Assembly: GCA_963695645.1 (NCBI GenBank)
Contig: CAVOHC010000006.1
Span: 62,001-126,000 of the forward strand
Direction of reading: 5' to 3'
Origin: DATBGO01 sp963695645
Lineage (GTDB): Bacteria; Actinomycetota; Actinomycetes; Streptosporangiales; Streptosporangiaceae
DNA length: 64,000 bases
The notes beneath the pieces are model-generated. The model ran no database searches and had not been told where the DNA came from. It saw only the letters and a program-made list of their open reading frames with translations. Both the position numbers and the translations under genes were made by a program. The first letter of the stretch is position 1; every line of letters begins with the position of its first letter. This document shows, in pieces, positions 59,737-64,000 of the stretch.

Positions 59737-60702
59737 GTGGGTCACGCCGCCCGGGTAGGCGATGTGCCGGTGGCATTGTCGACCGCCTCGGTCTTCCCTG
59801 AACGAGTGCCGGACGCCTTCGAGGCCGCGGCCCGCCATGGCTACGACGGTGTCGAGGTGATGGTCTCGGGCGACCCGATCAGCCAGGACGTGGACGTGCT
59901 GCGCAGGCTCGCCGACTATCACGGCGTGCCCGTTCTCGCCGTGCACGCGCCTTGTCTGCTGATCACTCAGCGAATCTGGGGACGTGAGCCGTGGGGCAAG
60001 CTCGTCAGGGCCAGGGAGGTAGCCGAGAAGCTCGGCGCGAAAGTCGTCGTGGTGCATCCGCCGTTCCGCTGGCAGCGGGAGTACGCCAGGGAGTTCGAGG
60101 ATGGCCTGAGCCGGATTGACCAGGAGACCGATGTGGTCTTCGCCGTCGAGAACCTCTATCCGCTGCGGGCCAGGGGCGCCGAGGTGACTGCCTATTCGCC
60201 GCACTGGAACCCGGTGGAGCTCGACTACGCGCATGCCACGCTGGACCTCTCCCACACCGCCGTGTCCGGCTCTGATGCCATCGAAATGGCGGAGCAGCTC
60301 GGGGACAGGCTGGCGCATCTTCACCTGGCGGACGGCACCAAGCCAGGCCTGCCGGACGAGCATCTGGTCCCTGGCCGCGGCAGCCAGCCGTGCGCGCAGG
60401 TGCTCGCACGGCTCGGATCGATCGGGTATCGCGGAATGGTGGTGCTGGAAGTAAGTACCCGCCGCGTCGCTACTCGCGACGAGCGCCAGGCGGACCTCGC
60501 CGAGTCGCTCGCGTTCGCGCGCCGCCACCTGTCGGGCGAGGTGAGGCTTGCCGAAGAGACGGCCGGGAGCGAGACGGCCGGGAGCGAGGCGCCCGGGAGC
60601 AGGACGGCCGCCCGGAAGACGGCCGGGAGAAAGATGGGCGGCAGTAAGACGGCCGAGGGCGATACAGGCGGGAGCGAGACAGCCGGGGTCAGGCGTCGAT
60701 AA
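59737..60702 (+). CDS. Sugar phosphate isomerase/epimerase-like TIM-barrel protein
   Basis: A 321-residue AP endonuclease/xylose isomerase-like protein: STASVFPERVPDAFEAAARHGYDGVEVM, LAVHAPCL, VVVHPPFRWQREY, FAVENLYP, DLSHTAVSG and HLADG, which give the expected metal-binding H/E/D residues of the barrel. The substrate is not evident. GTG 59737 has GGAGGAGG 4-5 bases upstream. The last ~47 residues are a repetitive Glu/Thr/Ala/Gly/Ser tail encoded by nine 15-bp repeats, and its 3' end overlaps dtd by 14 bases. Confidence 0.85.
   Translation: MGHAARVGDVPVALSTASVFPERVPDAFEAAARHGYDGVEVMVSGDPISQDVDVLRRLADYHGVPVLAVHAPCLLITQRIWGREPWGKLVRAREVAEKLGAKVVVVHPPFRWQREYAREFEDGLSRIDQETDVVFAVENLYPLRARGAEVTAYSPHWNPVELDYAHATLDLSHTAVSGSDAIEMAEQLGDRLAHLHLADGTKPGLPDEHLVPGRGSQPCAQVLARLGSIGYRGMVVLEVSTRRVATRDERQADLAESLAFARRHLSGEVRLAEETAGSETAGSEAPGSRTAARKTAGRKMGGSKTAEGDTGGSETAGVRRR
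60556..60690. repeat. Nine 15-bp tandem repeats in the isomerase tail
   Basis: Nine units with consensus RAGACGGCCGGGAGC fill 60556-60690 in frame and encode E-T-A-G-S-type pentapeptides, with Lys/Arg variants in the middle units. The first two copies are identical. Confidence 0.92.
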
Positions 60703-61114
60703 TCAGCGTGACAGGCCCGTCATTGACCAGTTTCACCTGCATGTGCACTCCGAAAACGCCGTTGAGCACCTGGCCGCCGAGCTCGCGGAGCGCGTCGGCG
60801 AACGCATCGACGAGGGGCTGCGCGACCGGGCCCGGGGCCGCAGCCTGCCAGCTCGGCCGCCGGCCTTTGCTGGTGTCGGCGTAGAGGGTGAACTGGCTGA
60901 CCACCAGCAGCGGCGCTCCAGTTGCAGCGCACGACTGCTGGTCCGGCAGAATCCGGAGATGGTAGATCTTTCGAGCGAGCCGGGCGGCCTCACCCGCGGT
61001 GTCCGAATGGGTCACGCCGACGAGCACGACAAGGCCGGGCGACGGCAGCTCGGCAACCGTCACCCCGGCAACCTCGACGCTCGCCGCACTGGCACGCTGG
61101 ACTACAGCTCGCAC
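60689..61114 (-). CDS. dtd: D-aminoacyl-tRNA deacylase
   Basis: A 141-residue Dtd: VRAVVQRASAASVEV at the start, ARKIYHLRI, VSQFTLYADTSKGRRPSW and VKLVNDGPVTLIID, including the S-Q-x-T and N-x-P-x-T motifs of the active site. It hydrolyses D-aminoacyl-tRNA. GTG 61114 fits the family N-terminus (M-R-A-V-V-Q); ATG 61135 is a longer option. It converges on and slightly overlaps the isomerase gene. Confidence 0.95.
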   Translation of the reverse strand: MRAVVQRASAASVEVAGVTVAELPSPGLVVLVGVTHSDTAGEAARLARKIYHLRILPDQQSCAATGAPLLVVSQFTLYADTSKGRRPSWQAAAPGPVAQPLVDAFADALRELGGQVLNGVFGVHMQVKLVNDGPVTLIIDA

Positions 61115-61300
61115 GAGAAGGCATTCTTCCGCCATGACCTCAGTCAGCGCTCACCGGCCCGGGCCGGCTGCTCTGATAACCGTCGCGGCTACCGGCGCCG
61201 AGTCGCGGAAGTCGGCCGTTCCCGGCCGGGAGCGCCTTAACGGCGATGCTGGGGCCGGCCGGTTTTGCAATTGCAAGCACTAGCGGCGAGAATTAGTTAC

Positions 61301-62296
61301 ATGAGCCCGGTAAACGTTCCAGCGATAGGCGCCTACATCCGCGAGCAACGCGAGCAGGCCAGGATCTCGCTTCGCCAGCTAGCCCAGGTGACGGGGGTTT
61401 CCAACCCCTACCTGAGCCAGATCGAGCGTGGCTTGCGCAAGCCAAGCGCCGACATCCTCCAGCAGCTCGCGAAGGGACTGCGGATCTCGGCGGAGGCGCT
61501 ATACGTGCAAGCAGGCTTCCTTGAGGACCGGCCGTCCGGGCAAGCGGTACGGGAGGCAGTCCGGACCGACCCGGAGCTTACCGAGCGGCAGAAGCAGATG
61601 CTCCTCGAGATCTACGACTCATTCAGGAACGAGACGGCGCTGGACGCTGAAGACGCCGAGACGGCCGAAACGGCCGACGCGGGACTCGATCCGGCGGTGC
61701 TGGCCTGGCCAGAGCTGGCCGACGGCCCGGCCGGACCGGTGCAGGCCGACCCGGCCCTGGAGCAGGCGGTCTCGAAGGACGCAGCCCTCGCGGACGCGGC
61801 CCTGGAAGAGGCGGCTCTGGAGGCGGCGGCTCTGGAAGCGGATCTGGAGGAGGCGGATCTGGAGGCGGATCTGGAGGCGGCGGCTCTAGAGGCGGCGGCT
61901 CTGGAGGAAGCGATTCTGGAGCAGGCGGCTCTGGAGGCGGCGATCCTGGAACAGGCGGCGATAGCCCAGGCAGCCCGGGGGCAGGCGCCGAAGGATCGCG
62001 GCCCGGGCGCGGCCCCGAAGGGCGCGGCCCCGAAGGGCGCGGCGAAGCGATCCGCACCAGCGCGGGCCACCAAGAGCCAGGCGCCCAGGAGGCAGGCCGG
62101 TCCTGTCAAGACCCAAGCGCGGCAGCCCGCGCACCGGACCCCGGCGCCGCAGGCTGGACCGGACGGGGCCGGATCTGACGGGACCGGACCGGACGGGACC
62201 GGACCGATCCGGCCCGCGAAGCCCAAGTCAAGCGCAGCCACAGCCAACGGCGGCCGGGCGGGGAGAGCGCGCCCGAGCGCGGCCCGCACCAGATAG
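61301..62296 (+). CDS. XRE-family HTH regulator with long Ala/Glu/Leu-repeat tail
   Basis: A 331-residue protein. Residues about 8-65 form a XRE helix-turn-helix: YIREQREQARISLRQLAQVTGVSNPYLSQIERG, L-R-K-P-S-A-D-I-L-Q-Q-L-A. A conserved helical stretch follows (ELTERQKQMLLEIYDSFRNE). Residues about 161-223 are a run of five-residue A-[AD]-L-E-x units, and the rest is Ala/Pro/Lys/Arg-rich with P-K-G-A-A repeats. Related actinomycete proteins next to DUF2516 are usually 150-200 residues with a short Lys/Ala-rich tail. The tail could be helical or resemble a pentapeptide-repeat coil. It is not an integrated mobile element regulator by context. Confidence 0.88.
   Translation: MSPVNVPAIGAYIREQREQARISLRQLAQVTGVSNPYLSQIERGLRKPSADILQQLAKGLRISAEALYVQAGFLEDRPSGQAVREAVRTDPELTERQKQMLLEIYDSFRNETALDAEDAETAETADAGLDPAVLAWPELADGPAGPVQADPALEQAVSKDAALADAALEEAALEAAALEADLEEADLEADLEAAALEAAALEEAILEQAALEAAILEQAAIAQAARGQAPKDRGPGAAPKGAAPKGAAKRSAPARATKSQAPRRQAGPVKTQARQPAHRTPAPQAGPDGAGSDGTGPDGTGPIRPAKPKSSAATANGGRAGRARPSAARTR
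61781..61969. repeat. ~15-bp repeats encoding A-x-L-E-x pentads
   Basis: About a dozen GCGGCTCTGGAGGCG-like units, mostly 15 bases with some of 12, lie in frame in the XRE gene. Substitutions at position 2 (A/D/I) and 5 (A/E/Q) show that copies have diverged but keep L-E. Confidence 0.85.
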
Positions 62297-62305
62297 CCTG
62301 AAGCC

Positions 62306-62644
62306 GTGTTCTCGAACTTCGGCGCGTACACCGCGCTCGGCTGGTTCTTCGAGGTGCTCCTCCTCGCGGCCTTCGTCGTCGAGGCCTGGGCTCTGCTGGA
62401 CGCTATCCGGCGTCCGTCCGGCGCCTTCGTGGCCGTCAGTAAGCAGACCAAGCCCCTCTGGCTGATCATCCTGGGCGTTTCCACGGCCGTAGGCTTCGGC
62501 TTCGCCGCGTATCACCTCGGCGCGCTATCCATCCTGCCCATCGCCGCTTTCGTGGCCGCCGCCATCTACCTGACTGATGTCCGGCCCAAGGTCAGGGAGT
62601 TCCGCGGCGGGTCATCGCACCAGGGTCCGTACGGGCCCTGGTGA
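62306..62644 (+). CDS. DUF2516 membrane protein
   Basis: A 112-residue protein with an N-terminal amphipathic start and three hydrophobic helices (about 10-30, 48-68, 72-90), matching DUF2516 (AWALLDAIRRPSGAFVAVSKQTKPLWLIIL). The family is conserved beside the XRE regulator in actinomycetes and has no known role. GTG 62306 lies 10 bases after the regulator stop, so they are probably cotranscribed. Confidence 0.88.
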   Translation: MFSNFGAYTALGWFFEVLLLAAFVVEAWALLDAIRRPSGAFVAVSKQTKPLWLIILGVSTAVGFGFAAYHLGALSILPIAAFVAAAIYLTDVRPKVREFRGGSSHQGPYGPW

Positions 62645-62700
62645 GGCCTGGCGCCGGCTGGCGTTGCCTGCATTAGGCTGCTGGCCGTGGGTGAGGCCCG

Positions 62701-63432
62701 ATGAGCGAGACGAGCTGGCGGACGCACCGTCTTGAGCTGGACGACCAGACCTTGCGCGAATGGGACGCGACGGTGCTGGATTCCGGCGGGGACGGCATCG
62801 TGCTTGATACCTCCGCGTTTTATCCCGGCGGCGGCGGGCAGCCACCCGACCAGGGCGTGCTGCTCTGGGGCGGCGTGCAGACCCGCATCGTCGGCGCCCG
62901 CAAGGCCGACGATCTCCGCCTCATCCCGGCCGAGGATGACCCGGTGCCTCCCGCCGGAACTACCGTGCGCGGCGCCGTCGCGGACGAGCGGCGCACGGCA
63001 CTTATGCGTACCCACTCCGGCCTGCACGTACTGTGCGGAGTGGTGTTCCGCGACTACGGTGCGCTGGTGACCGGCGGCAACATGGAGCCGTTCACCGCTC
63101 GGATGGACTTCGATCTGCCCCAGCTGCCGGAGGGCTTCAGGGACGCGGTCGAAGCCGCGTGTAACGCCGAGATCAGCGCCGGGCGCCGGATCGACGTACG
63201 GGTGCTGCCGCGGCAGGAGGCGTTCGATCTCCCTGACATCATCCGCACCGCCACCAACCTGGTTCCGCTCGACGTGAAAGACGTGCGGATCATCGACATA
63301 GTGGGCCTCGACCAGCAGGCGGACGGCGGCACGCACGTCGCCACGACGAGCCAGATCGGCGAGATCCAGGTCGTCAAGATCGAGAATAAGGGGAAAGGCT
63401 TCCGCCGCCTGCGGATCCGTATCGCCGACTAG
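62701..63432 (+). CDS. Alanyl-tRNA editing protein (AlaX-M-like)
   Basis: A 243-residue free-standing editing domain related to AlaRS: LDTSAFYPGGGGQPPDQG (Gly-rich motif), the zinc pair H105-x3-H109 (HSGLH), and a late ADGGTHVATTSQIG block with H212. In canonical AlaX the residue before GGTH is Cys (CGGTH), the fourth zinc ligand; here it is Asp (D208). It probably hydrolyses misacylated Ser- or Gly-tRNA-Ala. RBS is weak (GTGAGGCCCG). Confidence 0.88.
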   Translation: MSETSWRTHRLELDDQTLREWDATVLDSGGDGIVLDTSAFYPGGGGQPPDQGVLLWGGVQTRIVGARKADDLRLIPAEDDPVPPAGTTVRGAVADERRTALMRTHSGLHVLCGVVFRDYGALVTGGNMEPFTARMDFDLPQLPEGFRDAVEAACNAEISAGRRIDVRVLPRQEAFDLPDIIRTATNLVPLDVKDVRIIDIVGLDQQADGGTHVATTSQIGEIQVVKIENKGKGFRRLRIRIAD

Positions 63433-63563
63433 CAGCTGTTCGGCACCGTTGGTCCCGCCGGGCGGCGCCGGCTGCTTCGGCGGCATGGCGGGGCGACCGC
63501 GTTCGGCACCGTTTCCCCGCTGTCCGGCGCGGCTGCTGCAGCCTCTGGCCTTGCGATTCTCCC

Positions 63564-64000
63564 TCAGGATGGAAGCAGCAGGAACGCGGTGGGGACGGTG
63601 ACCACCAGCGCCGCCCCAGCGCAGACCACGGCGATGGCCGGCCAGCGCAGCCTCGGCGCCGGGCGGAGCAGCCGGGAGACCCGCGCAGCGACCTGGCCGT
63701 CAGCCCCGCGGTCCGAGATGGCGAGGCTGCCAAGCGGGGCACGGCCGCCGCCCGCCGCTCCAACCCTGATCAGGGCGGTAGCGAGTTCCCTGGCGCCCAC
63801 CGGCCGGTGCCGGAGCGCACGGTCGTCGGCGAGCATCTCGACGAGCATGGCCACCGCGGTATGGGCCTCCTGGGCCGCCGCCGACCACCTGAAGGCCCGC
63901 AGCAGAGCGGTAAACGGCAGCAGCACAAGGTCGTGCCGGGCCCGCAGGTGCGCCCGCTCGTGGGCCAGCACAGCCGCGAGCTCAGCCTGATCCAGCAGGT
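63564..64000 (-). CDS. M56-family (BlaR1-type) membrane metallopeptidase, incomplete
   Basis: The frame is open at the window end, so the N-terminal part is cut off; about 145 C-terminal residues are visible. The zinc motif H-E-R-A-H (LAHERAHLRARHDL) lies near the edge, followed by AVAMLVEMLADDRAL, which supplies the third ligand, and a final membrane helix (WPAIAVVCAGAALVVTV). Such genes usually pair with a BlaI/MecI-type repressor; the partner, if present, lies beyond base 64000. Confidence 0.8.
   Translation of the reverse strand, partial: LLDQAELAAVLAHERAHLRARHDLVLLPFTALLRAFRWSAAAQEAHTAVAMLVEMLADDRALRHRPVGARELATALIRVGAAGGGRAPLGSLAISDRGADGQVAARVSRLLRPAPRLRWPAIAVVCAGAALVVTVPTAFLLLPS

Overview
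The window is very GC-rich chromosomal DNA from an actinomycete. The lineage markers are a WhiB-family Fe-S regulator, Lsr2, a Crp/paired ArsA-like ATPase/WhiB/class A PBP block, DisA with an actinobacterial-type c-di-AMP riboswitch, and a housekeeping order (ppa-dacB-DUF2342-tilS-hpt-ftsH-folE...folP-folB-folK...panC-coaX-lysS...lsr2...clpC-mutY...disA-radA) that I recognise from Mycobacterium and Streptomyces-type genomes. I would place it near Streptosporangiales or Streptomycetales but cannot name a genus from sequence alone.

Positions 1-15.5 kb are an accessory-looking segment: a WS/DGAT acyltransferase fragment, an epimerase, a solitary cobD, VOC and EthD enzymes, PPK2, a large P-type ATPase with altered ion-site motifs, an MMPL transporter and a class V aminotransferase. 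It contains decay: a frameshifted alpha/beta hydrolase, a doubly frameshifted GH15-type remnant and a VOC gene whose start has probably shifted. It ends at a tRNA-Pro(CGG) gene whose 3' end faces the accessory side. No integrase or transposase is visible.

Positions 15.7-27.1 kb carry envelope and redox functions: metallophosphoesterase, YqeY-type protein, class A PBP, WblA/WhiB4-type regulator, two coupled ArsA-like ATPases, an SPFH protein, a DUF4177 microprotein, RidA, NUDIX, MBL-fold hydrolase and Crp. Positions 27.2-44 kb are the long core run: pyrophosphatase, DacB, a zincin, TilS, Hpt, FtsH, folate genes, an MprF-like lysyl-transferase, a DUF2520 protein, PanC, CoaX and LysS. panD is absent between panC and coaX.

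Positions 44-49 kb contain an NlpC/P60 wall hydrolase under a ydaO-type c-di-AMP riboswitch, argA, about 1.5 kb of repeats and gene remnants, a small membrane protein and lsr2. Positions 49-64 kb carry clpC, mutY, an aminotransferase, disA (the enzyme making the riboswitch ligand), radA, a sugar-phosphate isomerase-like gene, dtd, an XRE regulator with a long repetitive tail, DUF2516, an AlaX-type editing protein and the start of an M56 peptidase.

The most striking feature not explained by the gene list is the number of short tandem repeats (at least a dozen loci, units of 15-61 bp). Most lie in frame inside or at the ends of otherwise conserved genes and produce low-complexity tails (SPFH, LysS, ArgA, PBP, MutY, isomerase, XRE). 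I did not find a clearly new multi-gene system; the best leads are the repeat phenomenon, the c-di-AMP circuit, the atypical P-type ATPase and the XRE protein tail.
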